64,000 bases of DNA from Sva-07 sp963828415 (GTDB lineage: Bacteria > Actinomycetota > Acidimicrobiia > Acidimicrobiales > Ilumatobacteraceae), in NCBI GenBank assembly GCA_963828415.1, contig CAWHEI010000009.1, positions 62,001 through 126,000 of the forward strand. Reading direction: 5' to 3'. The notes below the pieces were generated by a model, which was not told the DNA's origin, did no database searches, and saw only the letters and a list, made by a program, of their open reading frames with translations. Numbering within the stretch: the first letter of the stretch is position 1; each line of letters begins with the position of its first letter. Positions 31,997 through 40,932 of the stretch are shown here, piece by piece. The translations under genes were made by a program, and so were the position numbers.

Positions 31997-32842
31997 ATGG
32001 TCGACGCTGCGCTCGAGTTGCACCCGTGGAATCGGGACTTCACGTGGACCGACCGCACCGGGCCGTTCCGACGGCTGACGAGCGAGCAGGTCGAACAGTT
32101 CGATCGTGGCGGCTTCGTCGTGCTGCCCGACGTGTTCGGCGACGACGAGCTCGATCCGCTGATCGAGGCGATCGACCGCAACGAGGCGGCCACCGACGAC
32201 TTCCTCCGAACCCTGGACGACGGCCGCATCTCGATCGCCGAGACGGGTGCGATCACGTTCACCATCCATCTCGTCGAGCGCGAACCGATCGCCGCCGCGT
32301 TCGCCCGCCACCCGGTGTTCACCGATCTGTGCCACGACCTGATCGGACCCGACGTCCGGCTCTACTGGGACCAGGCCGTGTACAAGAAGCCCGAGAAGCC
32401 GCGCCGCTTCCCGTGGCACCAGGACAACGGGTACACGTTCGTCGAACCCCAGCAGTACCTCACGTGCTGGGTGGCGCTCACCGATGCAACGGTCGACAAC
32501 GGGTGCCCGCAGGTGATCCCCGGGCTCCACCGGTGCGGCACCTATCGCCACCGATACGTCGAGCCGCTCGGTTGGGAGATCGTGGAGTCGCACGCCGACG
32601 CGGTCGCGGCGCCGGTCGGCAGGGGCGGCATCGTCGTGTTCTCGTCGCTCACCCCGCACCTCACCGGACCGAACATCACCGACGCCGTCCGCAAGGCCTA
32701 CATCCTGCAGTACGCGCCTGATGGAGCGACGATCGTCACCGGCGACCCCGTTTCCGGCGATCCGGCTGGCCGCTCACTCGCGGACGCGCCGACACGACAG
32801 TTCCCGATCCTCGTCGGCGGGCAGGCAATCTCGGCGGCGTGA
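31997..32842 (+). CDS. Phytanoyl-CoA dioxygenase (PhyH) family protein
   Basis: Fe(II)/2-oxoglutarate dioxygenase of 281 residues. FPWHQDNGYTFVEPQQYLTC carries the HxD iron ligands, NGCPQVIPGLHR is the conserved turn, and FSSLTPHLTGPN supplies the distal His. The N-terminal LTSEQVEQFDRGGFVVLPDV is the family start. Such enzymes hydroxylate fatty acyl or small-molecule substrates. ATG 31997 follows GGGGG closely. The end of the gene (AISAA, TGA) is itself encoded by the left arm of a family E palindrome, so the element either supplied or sits exactly on its C-terminus. Confidence 0.9.
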   Translation: MVDAALELHPWNRDFTWTDRTGPFRRLTSEQVEQFDRGGFVVLPDVFGDDELDPLIEAIDRNEAATDDFLRTLDDGRISIAETGAITFTIHLVEREPIAAAFARHPVFTDLCHDLIGPDVRLYWDQAVYKKPEKPRRFPWHQDNGYTFVEPQQYLTCWVALTDATVDNGCPQVIPGLHRCGTYRHRYVEPLGWEIVESHADAVAAPVGRGGIVVFSSLTPHLTGPNITDAVRKAYILQYAPDGATIVTGDPVSGDPAGRSLADAPTRQFPILVGGQAISAA

Positions 32843-32873
32843 GTCCCGGAAGGCGGGACGCATCTCACCGAGA
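32826..32873. repeat. Family E palindromic element overlapping a gene end
   Basis: CAATCTCGGCGGCGTGAGT pairs with CTCACCGAGAT at the right; the centre is CCCGGAAGGCGGGACG. The left arm contains the last codons and TGA of the PhyH-type gene. It matches 28484-28531. Confidence 0.85.
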
Positions 32874-32917
32874 TCGCGTCGCGAGCGACGCGGGTGAGCA
32901 GCAGTAGCGTCGGCGCA

Positions 32918-34021
32918 ATGAGCGAGTTGCGCGTCGGTGTGGTCGGGATGGGCATCGGGCAGAGCCACCTGTTGTCGTGGCTGGCGGTCGAGGGGGCCGC
33001 GGCGACCGTGTTCGCCGAGGTCGACGACGCCAGGCGGGCCAAGGGCGAGGCCGATTGGGGCATCCCCGGCGTCGCCTCGCTCGACGAGCTGCTCGCGGCG
33101 GTCGGAGATTCGGCATCACCGCACCACGTCGACGTCATCGACCTCTGCACGCCGCCGTCGATGCACGAGGAACAGATCATCCGATGCCTCGATGCCGGAG
33201 TGCATGTGATCTGCGAAAAGCCGCTCGTCGACTCGGTCGCTGCGTGCGACCGCCTGGCCGAGGCCGTCGATCGGGCCGCCGCCACGTCCGGCGCCCGGTT
33301 CATGCCGATCTTCCAGTACCGCTTCGGCGATGGCGCCGCCCGAGCACGAGCGTTGATCGACGCCGGCATCACCGGCCGGCTGTTCACCGCGTCGGCGTCG
33401 ACGTGGTGGCGCCGAGGCAAGGGCTACTACGCCGAGGCGCCCTGGCGCGGCACGTGGGACGGCGAGCGCGGCGGGTGCGTGCTCAGCCACGCGATACACA
33501 ACCACGACCTGCTCACGTGGATGGCCGGCCCGCTCGTCGAACTTCGTGCGATGGCGACAACCCGTGTCAACGACGTCGAGACCGAGGACTGCGCTGTGGC
33601 GATCGGACGCACGGCCGACGGCGGGCTCGTCACGATGAACGTCACGCTCGGCTCGGCGTCGGAGTCGTCGCAGCTCGTGTGGCACTTCGACAACGTCACG
33701 ATCACGTCGTCGTCCGAGGCGTACGACCCCGCCGCCGGACCGTGGAACTTCGAGTTCCGGCGCTCAGCGTTCGCCGAGGAGGCCGAGCAGGTCTGGGCCG
33801 ACCTCGCGCCGTCCGGCTCGCAGTACACCGGCCAGTTCCAAGGCTTCGTCGATGCGCTCGCCGACGGCGGCGAGTTCCCGGTCACGCTCGCCGACGCAAC
33901 TGCATCGCTCGAGTTGGTGACCGCCTGGTACCACTCGGCACGCACCGGCTCGGTCGAGACACTGCCGCTCGCCGTCGACCATCCCGCCCGCTCGTCGTGG
34001 CTCCCGGAGGTGGCCCGGTGA
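32918..34021 (+). CDS. Gfo/Idh/MocA-family oxidoreductase
   Basis: NAD(P)-dependent oxidoreductase of 367 residues. LRVGVVGMGIGQSHLLSWL is the Rossmann motif, DVIDLCTPPSMHEEQIIRCL and VHVICEKPLVDSV hold the EKP motif, and GGCVLSHAIHNHDLLTWMAG is the catalytic block. Here, unlike the copy at 27382, the C-terminal domain is uninterrupted. Typical substrates are sugars, inositols and their derivatives. ATG 32918 begins right before the Rossmann motif. A family B repeat follows, and a cupin gene is next on the same strand. Confidence 0.9.
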   Translation: MSELRVGVVGMGIGQSHLLSWLAVEGAAATVFAEVDDARRAKGEADWGIPGVASLDELLAAVGDSASPHHVDVIDLCTPPSMHEEQIIRCLDAGVHVICEKPLVDSVAACDRLAEAVDRAAATSGARFMPIFQYRFGDGAARARALIDAGITGRLFTASASTWWRRGKGYYAEAPWRGTWDGERGGCVLSHAIHNHDLLTWMAGPLVELRAMATTRVNDVETEDCAVAIGRTADGGLVTMNVTLGSASESSQLVWHFDNVTITSSSEAYDPAAGPWNFEFRRSAFAEEAEQVWADLAPSGSQYTGQFQGFVDALADGGEFPVTLADATASLELVTAWYHSARTGSVETLPLAVDHPARSSWLPEVAR

Positions 34022-34038
34022 CTCGGCGGCCCCCACCC

Positions 34039-34090
34039 CGTTTGCGCTGCACTTCGGGTGACCCGGTTCGCCGGAATCTGCTCACAAACG
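34039..34090. repeat. Family B palindromic element
   Basis: CGTTTGCGCTGCACTTCGGG at the left, GACCCGG in the centre, ending CTCACAAACG. It lies between the Gfo/Idh and cupin genes; an in-frame ATG-like start for the cupin can be read within it but is unlikely to be used. Confidence 0.88.
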
Positions 34091-34118
34091 TGGGGTGCGA
34101 CGTGGTGGGAGTGGCGCT

Positions 34119-34868
34119 GTGACGCCGGGGGAGCAGTTCGGGGTGGCGCTACCGGGCGGCACATCGGTGAGCCACGTGCGCGTGTACGACACGGTCGGCC
34201 CTGATGGGCTCGCCGGCGGATCACCGCACCTGCACACCGTGTGCACCGAGGCGTATCTGGTGATCGCCGGCGAAGGCGCCGTGCACACGCTGTCGGGGGA
34301 GGGCTACGACGAGACGCCGCTGGTGGCGGGCACCATTGCCTGGTTCTCGCCGGGCACGATCCATCGGCTGATCAACACCGACGGCCGCCTCGAGCTGTAC
34401 GTGCTGATGTCGAACGCCGGGCTTCCTGAAGCCGGCGACATGATCCTCGCATTCGAACCCGACCTCCTCGCCGACGATGCGACCTACCGCGGTATCGCTG
34501 ATCTCCCGGTCGACGGCCGAACGACCGATGGCGCGCCGGACGCAGCGATGCGTCGCCGCGACGCGGCCGTCACCGGCTTCGGCCACTGGCGATCCGAGGT
34601 CGAGGCGCATGGGCCGTCGGCGCTCGGTGCGTTGTATCACCGAGCCGTCGAGTTGCTCGGCGACCGGCCGGCAGACTGGCTCGATCTCCTCGCCGGTGAT
34701 CCGGCAACCGACCTCGAGCGCTCGCGTGCCCAGGTCGAGGAACTCTGGTCGCCAGACCGCGGACGCGCCGCCGACCGCCTCGCCGACTCGGCGATCCGCT
34801 CGCGCTCGCTGCTGCCCGCAACTCGCAACATGGGCTGCTGCGGCACCCTCGGCACCGTCATCCACTGA
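34119..34868 (+). CDS. Cupin-domain protein
   Basis: A 249-residue protein with one cupin barrel in its first half. SPHLHTVCTEAYLVIAGEGA carries the first metal motif (H-x-H...E), and AWFSPGTIHRLINTDGRLEL the second with its His. The second half is helical (GALYHRAVELLGDRPADWLD) and ends RNMGCCGTLGTVIH with a CC pair. Cupins of this kind are dioxygenases, isomerases or sugar-binding proteins. GTG 34119 follows the palindrome; the longer frame would start in the repeat. It probably belongs with the Gfo/Idh gene. Confidence 0.8.
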   Translation: MTPGEQFGVALPGGTSVSHVRVYDTVGPDGLAGGSPHLHTVCTEAYLVIAGEGAVHTLSGEGYDETPLVAGTIAWFSPGTIHRLINTDGRLELYVLMSNAGLPEAGDMILAFEPDLLADDATYRGIADLPVDGRTTDGAPDAAMRRRDAAVTGFGHWRSEVEAHGPSALGALYHRAVELLGDRPADWLDLLAGDPATDLERSRAQVEELWSPDRGRAADRLADSAIRSRSLLPATRNMGCCGTLGTVIH

Positions 34869-34891
34869 CCCACTGCCCGGCGCTCAACCAC

Positions 34892-34943
34892 CGTTTGCGT
34901 TGCACTGCGGGTGACCCGGTCCACCCAAAATGCAACGCAAACG
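34892..34943. repeat. Family B palindromic element
   Basis: CGTTTGCGTTGCACTGCGGG at left, GTGACCCGGTCCACCC in the centre, TGCAACGCAAACG at right. It lies 20 bases after the cupin stop and 20 bases before a further copy. Confidence 0.9.
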
Positions 34944-34963
34944 GTGTGATGGCTGTGCGCCGA

Positions 34964-35015
34964 CGTTTGTGTGCAGATTCGGGCGACCCGGTCCGCCCGG
35001 AGTGCAACGCAAACG
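34964..35015. repeat. Family B palindromic element
   Basis: CGTTTGTGTGCAGATTCGGG at left, GACCCGGTCCGCCCG in the centre, TGCAACGCAAACG at right. It is the second of two adjacent copies between the convergent cupin and aldo/keto reductase genes. Confidence 0.9.
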
Positions 35016-35044
35016 GGATGACGGTCGTGGCGGGGAGAGGCGGG

Positions 35045-36016
35045 TCAGCGGAAGCCGACGACGGGGTGCGGCGTGTAGGACTCCTCGAGACGGGAGATCT
35101 CGTCGGAGGTCAGCTCCAGCTCGACCGCGGCGACCGCATCGTCGATGTGCGACGGCTTGGTTGCACCGACGATCGGTGACGTCACGAACGGCTTGGCCAA
35201 CACCCACGCCAGTGCGACCTGGGCGCGTGACACACCGCGTTCCGCAGCGATCTCGGCGACCCGGTCGACGATCACCTTGTCGTCGGGCGAGTACAGCATC
35301 TTGCCGAACTCGTCGGTCTCCGACCGGGCGGTCGCCTCGTCCCAGTCGCGCGTCAGGCGCCCACGCGCGAGCGGACTCCACGGGATCACGCCGACGCCTT
35401 GATCGACGCACAGCGGCATCATCTCTCGCTCTTCCTCGCGCTGGATCAGGTTGTAGTGGTTCTGCATCGACACGAACTGCGTCCACCCGTGCGCTTCGGC
35501 CACGTACTGCGCCTTCGAGAACTGCCACGCCCACATCGACGACGCGCCGATGTAGCGCACCTTGCCGGACTTGACGACGTCGTGCAGCGCCTCCATCGTC
35601 TCCTCGATCGGCGTCCGATGGTCCCATCGATGAATCTGGTACAGGTCGACGTAGTCCGTGCCGAGCCGTCGCAAGCTGTGGTCGATCTCGGCCATGATCG
35701 ACTTGCGCGACAGCCCGATCGCGTTCTGCCCGCCGCGCATCGGCCCGTTGACCTTGGTCGCCAGCACGATCTCGTCGCGATTGGCCATGTCGGCGAGCGC
35801 CCGCCCGACGAACTCCTCGCTCGTGCCGAGCGAATACACATTGGCCGTGTCGAAGAAGTTGATCCCGGCGTCGAGCGCCTGCTGGATGAACGGCCGCGAC
35901 GTCGCCTCGTCGAGCGACCATGCGTGCGTGCCCTGATCGGATGCGCCGAAGCTCATGCACCCGAGACAGATGCGTGACACGTCGAGACCGGAATTGCCGA
36001 GCTTTGTGTACTTCAT
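35045..36016 (-). CDS. Aldo/keto reductase
   Basis: NADPH-dependent (beta/alpha)8 carbonyl reductase of 323 residues. The catalytic tetrad is visible as FFDTANVYS (Asp, Tyr), VLATKV (Lys) and LYQIHRWD (His). The C-terminal NADPH block has GVSRAQVALAWVLAKPFVTS and IVGATKPSHIDDA. The start MKYTKLGNSGLDVSRICLGC is the AKR N-terminal signature. It closely resembles the YajO/YhdN type that reduces diverse aldehydes. It stands alone between family B repeats on both sides. Confidence 0.95.
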   Translation of the reverse strand: MKYTKLGNSGLDVSRICLGCMSFGASDQGTHAWSLDEATSRPFIQQALDAGINFFDTANVYSLGTSEEFVGRALADMANRDEIVLATKVNGPMRGGQNAIGLSRKSIMAEIDHSLRRLGTDYVDLYQIHRWDHRTPIEETMEALHDVVKSGKVRYIGASSMWAWQFSKAQYVAEAHGWTQFVSMQNHYNLIQREEEREMMPLCVDQGVGVIPWSPLARGRLTRDWDEATARSETDEFGKMLYSPDDKVIVDRVAEIAAERGVSRAQVALAWVLAKPFVTSPIVGATKPSHIDDAVAAVELELTSDEISRLEESYTPHPVVGFR

Positions 36017-36038
36017 CGCCTCAACGTACGCATGCCAA

Positions 36039-36090
36039 CGTTTGCGTGGCGATTTCGGTGGACCGGGTCACCGGAATCGCAACGCAAACG
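36039..36090. repeat. Family B palindromic element
   Basis: CGTTTGCGTGGCGATTTCGG at left, TGGACCGGGTCACC in the centre, CGCAACGCAAACG at right. It lies between the aldo/keto reductase start and the CoA transferase stop, so is upstream of the former. Confidence 0.9.
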
Positions 36091-36115
36091 GGGCTGGGGC
36101 CGGGGTCGGGGCGGG

Positions 36116-37303
36116 TCAGGCGGTGGGGCCGAGGACGCCGGTGGCGCGCAGGGTGGCGATGCGGGCGTCGTCGTAGCCGAGCGACGTGAGCACGGCGTCG
36201 GTGTCGGCGCCGAGCGCCGGCGCAGCTGACGGCACTGCCCGTTCGCCGCCGCTGAAGATCGCCGGCGGGCGTGCTTCGACCCTGGCTCCGATCGGTCCGT
36301 CGTCGAGGTGGACGAGCGATCCGTTGTGGATCACCTGCGGATCGTCGGCGACCTCGTCGCGCCGCACGACGCGAGCACCTGGCACGTCGTTGTCGACCAT
36401 CCGTTGCATCGCCTCGGCCGTGGTGAGCCCTCCGACCGCCTCGTCGAAGATCGCCGCGAGCGCCTCGCCGTTGACGTCGCGGTCGCGCATCGTGGTGAAG
36501 CGCGGGTCGTCGAGCAGCTCAGGCTTGAAGGCGCGGCACAGGTTCGGCCACGTCCGATTTCCGCTGGCGACGAACGCAACGGCGCCGTCACGGGTCGGTC
36601 GGATCGAGTACATGTCGGCGAAGTGCGACGCCTCGGCCACGCCCTCGCCGTGCAGCGAGCGGTCCATCATCCCGTCGGGCCAGAAGAACCAGAGCCCGAT
36701 GTCGAGCATCGACAGCTCGACGTGCTGGCCGCCGTGTCCGCGCTCGCGGGCGAACAGCGCAGCGGTGATCGCCTGGCTCACCGTGATCGCCGTCGTCTTG
36801 TCGATGACGAACTGGCGCACCAGCTGCGGCGCTCCGGTGTCGCCTTGCTGCAGGTCGGCCATCCCGGTCATCGCCTGGATCACGTAGTCGTAGACCTTCT
36901 GTTCGGCCTTCGGGCCGGTGCTCCCGAATCCCGACACCGACACGTAGATGATGTCTGGATTGATCGCTCGCACCTGCGCCTCGCCGACCCCCATCCGATC
37001 GGCGGCACCGGGGCGGAAGTTCTGCAGGAACACGTCGGCGGTCGCGCAGAGATCGAGCAGCGCCTGGAGCCCATCGGGGTGTTTCGTGTCGAGCGTGACC
37101 GACTGCTTGCCGCGGTTGACGCCGTTGAACAGCACACTGACCGAGTTGCGCGACGTGCCGAGCTGACGCAGGCGGTCTCCGACGCCGTCAGCGAGTTCCA
37201 CCTTGATCACCTCGGCGCCCTGCTCGGCCATGATCACGCCGGCCATCGGTGCCGAGATCATCTGCCCCGCTTCGACGACCCGGACGCCCGCAAGTGGTTG
37301 CAT
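36116..37303 (-). CDS. CaiB/BaiF-type (class III) CoA transferase
   Basis: Transfers CoA between organic acids; 395 residues. The start LAGVRVVEAGQMISAPMAGV and EQGAEVIKVELADGVGDRLR are typical, FNGVNRGKQSVTLDTKHPDG follows, and FVIDKTTAITVSQAITAALF carries the catalytic Asp. The second domain has LWFFWPDGMMDR and a C-terminal LGADTDAVLTSLGYDDARIA. It would activate a carboxylic acid as CoA ester, in line with the oxidative genes nearby. It is divergent from the hypothetical gene at 37433 with 129 bases between them. Confidence 0.93.
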   Translation of the reverse strand: MQPLAGVRVVEAGQMISAPMAGVIMAEQGAEVIKVELADGVGDRLRQLGTSRNSVSVLFNGVNRGKQSVTLDTKHPDGLQALLDLCATADVFLQNFRPGAADRMGVGEAQVRAINPDIIYVSVSGFGSTGPKAEQKVYDYVIQAMTGMADLQQGDTGAPQLVRQFVIDKTTAITVSQAITAALFARERGHGGQHVELSMLDIGLWFFWPDGMMDRSLHGEGVAEASHFADMYSIRPTRDGAVAFVASGNRTWPNLCRAFKPELLDDPRFTTMRDRDVNGEALAAIFDEAVGGLTTAEAMQRMVDNDVPGARVVRRDEVADDPQVIHNGSLVHLDDGPIGARVEARPPAIFSGGERAVPSAAPALGADTDAVLTSLGYDDARIATLRATGVLGPTA

Positions 37304-37432
37304 TGCGAGATCGTAGAACTCCTCACGGCGACGGTGTCACGCCGGCGAGGATTCCAGAGGGGCACCAGTGTTTCGTCGGAGTTCCGCGCCGATCGGGGAT
37401 CGAGCGAGCGGACCGCGCCTAGGGTCCGGAGG

Positions 37433-38194
37433 ATGTCCGGTGCCGGTTCGAACTTCCATCCACTCCCACACGACTGGACGGCGCAGCGGACCACGATGCA
37501 ACGCCTCGCCACCCACGTGCTCAGCCAGGCCCGGTGCCGACACGATGGCCTGTTCGACCTCGTGGCGTCGCCCGGAGGCTTCGGGACACCGCCCGTCGGA
37601 CCGCAACGCGAGCGCATCCGGCTCGTCGGGGGTTCGCTGTTCGTCGAGCGCGTTGGCGGTGTCGACATCCACACCGCAGAAGCGACGACCGAGGTGGTCA
37701 CCGTCGCCGGCAACTCGATCGGCGGGCTGTGTGCGGCGATCGGATTCGAACCGGACCCCGAGTTCTGGGTCGGCGGAGACACGCCGCCGCTCGGCGACCC
37801 CGACGAGATGCTCGTACTCGACAGCACGGCGGTCCAGGTGCTGGGGGAGTGGTACCTCCTCGGCCAGCGAGCGATCGACGAAGCGGTGGCCTCGGTGCCA
37901 GCGGCGGCTGCGTCCGTCGGACGGCTGTGGCCCGAGCACTTCGACTACGGCATCGACCTCGACGCCGCTCCGGGTGTGCGCACGAACCTCGGCGCGGCAG
38001 CGGGCGACGGCTACTGCGACGAGCCCTATCTCTACGTCGGGCCGTGGGATGCCGGCCGGCCCGGAACGACCGACTACTGGAACGCTCCATTCGGTGCGGT
38101 GCTGCGGCGCTCCGAACTCGACGTCGCCGACGATCCCATCCATCGTGCGGTCGAGTTCTTCCTGCAGGGCATCGTCGCGCTCCGTTCCGGGTAG
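37433..38194 (+). CDS. Conserved hypothetical protein
   Basis: A 253-residue protein with no domain that I recognise. It starts MSGAGSNFHPLPHDWTAQRT and contains TTMQRLATHVLSQARCRHDG, GTPPVGPQRERIRLVGGSLF, a mid section LWPEHFDYGIDLDAA, and a C-terminal DGYCDEPYLYVGPWDAGRPG followed by YWNAPFGAVLRRSEL. Aromatic-rich, soluble and without signal peptide. Proteins with such WPEHFD and YVGPW blocks are common in actinobacteria. ATG 37433 has a GGAGG ribosome site six bases upstream. A Rieske-GltS gene follows 54 bases later. Confidence 0.75.
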   Translation: MSGAGSNFHPLPHDWTAQRTTMQRLATHVLSQARCRHDGLFDLVASPGGFGTPPVGPQRERIRLVGGSLFVERVGGVDIHTAEATTEVVTVAGNSIGGLCAAIGFEPDPEFWVGGDTPPLGDPDEMLVLDSTAVQVLGEWYLLGQRAIDEAVASVPAAAASVGRLWPEHFDYGIDLDAAPGVRTNLGAAAGDGYCDEPYLYVGPWDAGRPGTTDYWNAPFGAVLRRSELDVADDPIHRAVEFFLQGIVALRSG

Positions 38195-38248
38195 TCCCCG
38201 GCGACCTCCAACCCCTCTGACCCCACCGACCCCTTCGAGGAGCCCTTT

Positions 38249-39862
38249 GTGCACGCTCATCCGATCGCCACCTGGAACGACCTCGAGGTCGACGCGCCGC
38301 TCGGTGTGCTCGTCTCGACCGTGGACCTCGTCGTGGTGCGATTCGGCCCGTCGGCCGACGACCACTCGGTGCTGTACGGCCGATGTCTGCACCGCGGGGT
38401 CAAACTCGCCGACGGGAGCGTCGATGGTCCGAACCTGATCTGTGGCGTGCACGGCTGGGACTACCGCTTGGACTCGGGCGTGTCGGCCTACAACAACGGT
38501 GAAGCACTGCATCGCTTCGCGTCGTGGGTCGCCGACGGGAAGCTCCACGTCGATCTCGACGAGGTCGAGGCATGGGAGCAGGAGCACCCGCAGCCGTACG
38601 ACCGCTCGGCCTACCTCGGCGAGTTCGCCGACGTCCACGGATCGCCCGAGGAACCGCACGTCGGTCTGATCCAGCGGCTCGGGTCCGGCTCGACGGGCGC
38701 CCATGGACCGGTCGCCGCGATGGGTGTCCCGCGCGATCAGCTGCCGAAATGGGACTCGATCCAGTTCGTCACGGCGCAGCTCGACCGCAAGCCCTTGCTC
38801 GACGACGTGTCGGTGGCGACCGATGTGCTGATCGGACCGGGAGCGGCGTCACCGCTGCGGCTCGACATCCCACTGTTCGTCTCCGACATGAGTTTCGGTG
38901 CGCTGTCGCAGGAGGCGAAGACCGCGCTGGCGACCGGCGCTCAGCTCGCCGGGACCGGCATCTGCTCGGGTGAGGGCGGCATGCTGCCCGAGGAACACGA
39001 TGCGAACAGCCGCTATCTGTACGAGCTGGCGTCGGGCAAGTTCGGGTGGTCGCTCGACAAGGTCCGCGACGTGCAGGCGTTCCACTTCAAGTTCGGACAG
39101 GGAGCCAAGACCGGCACCGGGGGCCATCTGCCCGGCAACAAGGTCACGGGCCGCATCGCCGAGGTGCGTGGCCTCGACGAGGGCACCGATGCCGTCTCGC
39201 CGGCGACGTTCACCGACCTCGTATCCGACGCCGACTTCCGTGCCCTCGCCGACGACGTTCGGGCCGCGAGCGGCGGTATCCCGATCGGAGCGAAGCTCTC
39301 GGCCCAGCACATCGAAGCCGACCTCGACGCAGCGTTGCGGATCGGTGTGGACTACGTGATCCTCGACGGCCGTGGCGGAGGGACCGGCGCGGCGCCGCTC
39401 GTGTTCCGCGACAACATCTCGGTGCCGACGATCCCGGCGCTCGCACGGGCACGGCGCCACCTCGACCGTGTCGGTGCCGACCACGTCACGCTCGTGATCA
39501 CCGGTGGGCTGCGAACGCCTGCCGACTTCGCCAAGGCGCTGGCGCTCGGAGCCGATGCGGTGGCGATCAGCAACGCAGCGATCCAGGCGATCGGGTGCCT
39601 CGGGATGCGGGCGTGCCACACCGACAACTGTCCGGTCGGCATCGCCACCCAGAAGCCTGGCCTGCGGTCGCGTCTGGTGGTCGACGAGTCGGCCCGTCGG
39701 CTCGCGCAGTTCCTCGAGTCCGCTGTCGAGTTGATGGTGGTGCTCGCCCGAGCGTGCGGCCATGACCGCCTCGACCAGTTCACGGTCGACGATCTCACGA
39801 CGTTCGACCGCGAGATGGCCCACCTGTCCGGGGTCGCGTACGGCGGCGTGTCGCTCGGCTGA
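38249..39862 (+). CDS. Rieske domain fused to FMN glutamate-synthase-like domain
   Basis: A 537-residue fusion. Residues ~10-105 form a Rieske 2Fe-2S domain with CLHRG at 46 and CGVHGW at 65 (CxH...CxxH). From ~150 on is the FMN-binding glutamate synthase large-subunit domain: LFVSDMSFGALSQEAKTALA, FKFGQGAKTGTGGHLPGNKV, AKLSAQHIEADLDAAL, LDGRGGGTGAAPL, and the 3Fe-4S cysteines in CLGMRACHTDNCPVGIATQ. There is no glutaminase domain. It should pass electrons between Fe-S centres and FMN, but the reaction is unknown. The GTG start has GAGGAG upstream. Confidence 0.9.
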   Translation: MHAHPIATWNDLEVDAPLGVLVSTVDLVVVRFGPSADDHSVLYGRCLHRGVKLADGSVDGPNLICGVHGWDYRLDSGVSAYNNGEALHRFASWVADGKLHVDLDEVEAWEQEHPQPYDRSAYLGEFADVHGSPEEPHVGLIQRLGSGSTGAHGPVAAMGVPRDQLPKWDSIQFVTAQLDRKPLLDDVSVATDVLIGPGAASPLRLDIPLFVSDMSFGALSQEAKTALATGAQLAGTGICSGEGGMLPEEHDANSRYLYELASGKFGWSLDKVRDVQAFHFKFGQGAKTGTGGHLPGNKVTGRIAEVRGLDEGTDAVSPATFTDLVSDADFRALADDVRAASGGIPIGAKLSAQHIEADLDAALRIGVDYVILDGRGGGTGAAPLVFRDNISVPTIPALARARRHLDRVGADHVTLVITGGLRTPADFAKALALGADAVAISNAAIQAIGCLGMRACHTDNCPVGIATQKPGLRSRLVVDESARRLAQFLESAVELMVVLARACGHDRLDQFTVDDLTTFDREMAHLSGVAYGGVSLG

Positions 39863-39949
39863 TCGGATCGACCATCCGGGCGCAAACGCTGCGCCGCCGA
39901 TGCCGGCCCGAGCCGGGACCCACCACAACCGGTGCCATAGGGTTCAGCG

Positions 39950-40897
39950 ATGGATCTCGTTCCCGTCGTCGACATACGCGACCCTGGCGCCACGTCACTC
40001 GCCGACCTCGATCGGGCGTGTCGTGACCACGGCTTCTTCCTCCTGACCGGCCACGGCCTCGACGACGTGATCGCCAGGACGTTTGCCGCGGCCCGCCAGT
40101 TCTTCGACAGTCCGTTCGACGTGAAGGACGCGGTCCGTCGCGACGGACGCAACCCGCTCGGCTACAACGAACGCGAACTCACGAAGCGGGTGCGCGATCA
40201 CAAGGAGGTCTTCGACCTGGTCGACCCGACCCAGGGCCGGGCGAGGCACTACAACCGCTGGCCCGAGCTGGACGGCTTCCACGATGCGATCGCCGAGCAC
40301 TACGACGCGTGCAGCGACCTTGCGCTCCGGGCGACCGAGCTCGTTCTGACTGCACTCGGACTGTCGGGCGCAGCGCTCGCTGAACACCGAGGTGACCGCA
40401 CCACGAGCAACATGCGCCTCAACCACTACACGGTCGGCGACCCCGTACCCGAGGACCAGCGGGACGGGTTGGCGGCTCTGGCCGACGTGGCACTCGGGCA
40501 TCACACCGACCTCGGGCTCATCACGCTGCTGATCCAGGACGACGTCGGCGGTCTGCAGGCCGAGTCGGCCGATCACGGTTGGATCGACGTCGAGCCTCGG
40601 CCGGGCACGATCGTCGTCAACCTCGCCGACTGCATGCAGGTGTGGAGCAACGATCAGTACCGAGCGGCGGTGCACCGGGTGTTGCCGATGACCACGAGCA
40701 CCCGGATGAGCATCCCGTACTTCCTCAACCCGCCGCGTGATTGCGTCGTCGAGCCGATCGCCGAACTCGGCGGTGAACCCAGGTACCGCTCGTTCGTGTT
40801 CCGCGACTACATCGATGCGCGCAGCGCCGACAACTACGCCGACGCCGGCGCGCCCGATTCGCAGATCTCCGACTTCCTGATCGCCTCGCCCGTCTGA
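39950..40897 (+). CDS. 2-oxoglutarate/Fe(II) oxygenase (isopenicillin-N-synthase-like)
   Basis: Non-heme iron oxygenase of 315 residues. The N-terminal DIOX_N part has VPVVDIRDPGATSLADLDRA and DHGFFLLTGHGLDDV. The catalytic core has GHHTDLGLITLLIQDDVGGL (HxD), YRAAVHRVLP (distal His) and RMSIPYFLNPP (RxS for 2-oxoglutarate). Such enzymes hydroxylate or desaturate small molecules. The stop TGA is followed at once by a single family A element and then by the stop of the convergent amidohydrolase. Confidence 0.93.
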   Translation: MDLVPVVDIRDPGATSLADLDRACRDHGFFLLTGHGLDDVIARTFAAARQFFDSPFDVKDAVRRDGRNPLGYNERELTKRVRDHKEVFDLVDPTQGRARHYNRWPELDGFHDAIAEHYDACSDLALRATELVLTALGLSGAALAEHRGDRTTSNMRLNHYTVGDPVPEDQRDGLAALADVALGHHTDLGLITLLIQDDVGGLQAESADHGWIDVEPRPGTIVVNLADCMQVWSNDQYRAAVHRVLPMTTSTRMSIPYFLNPPRDCVVEPIAELGGEPRYRSFVFRDYIDARSADNYADAGAPDSQISDFLIASPV

Positions 40898-40898
40898 C

Positions 40899-40931
40899 GA
40901 TTACAACAGGGGTCAGACCCGCGATGTAATC
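40899..40931. repeat. Family A palindromic element, single unit
   Basis: One 33-bp unit with GATTAC/GTAATC ends and the GGGTCAGACCC core. It occupies the whole space between two convergent stop codons (40895-40897 and 40933), so it is well placed to be a shared terminator. Confidence 0.92.
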
Positions 40932-40932
40932 G

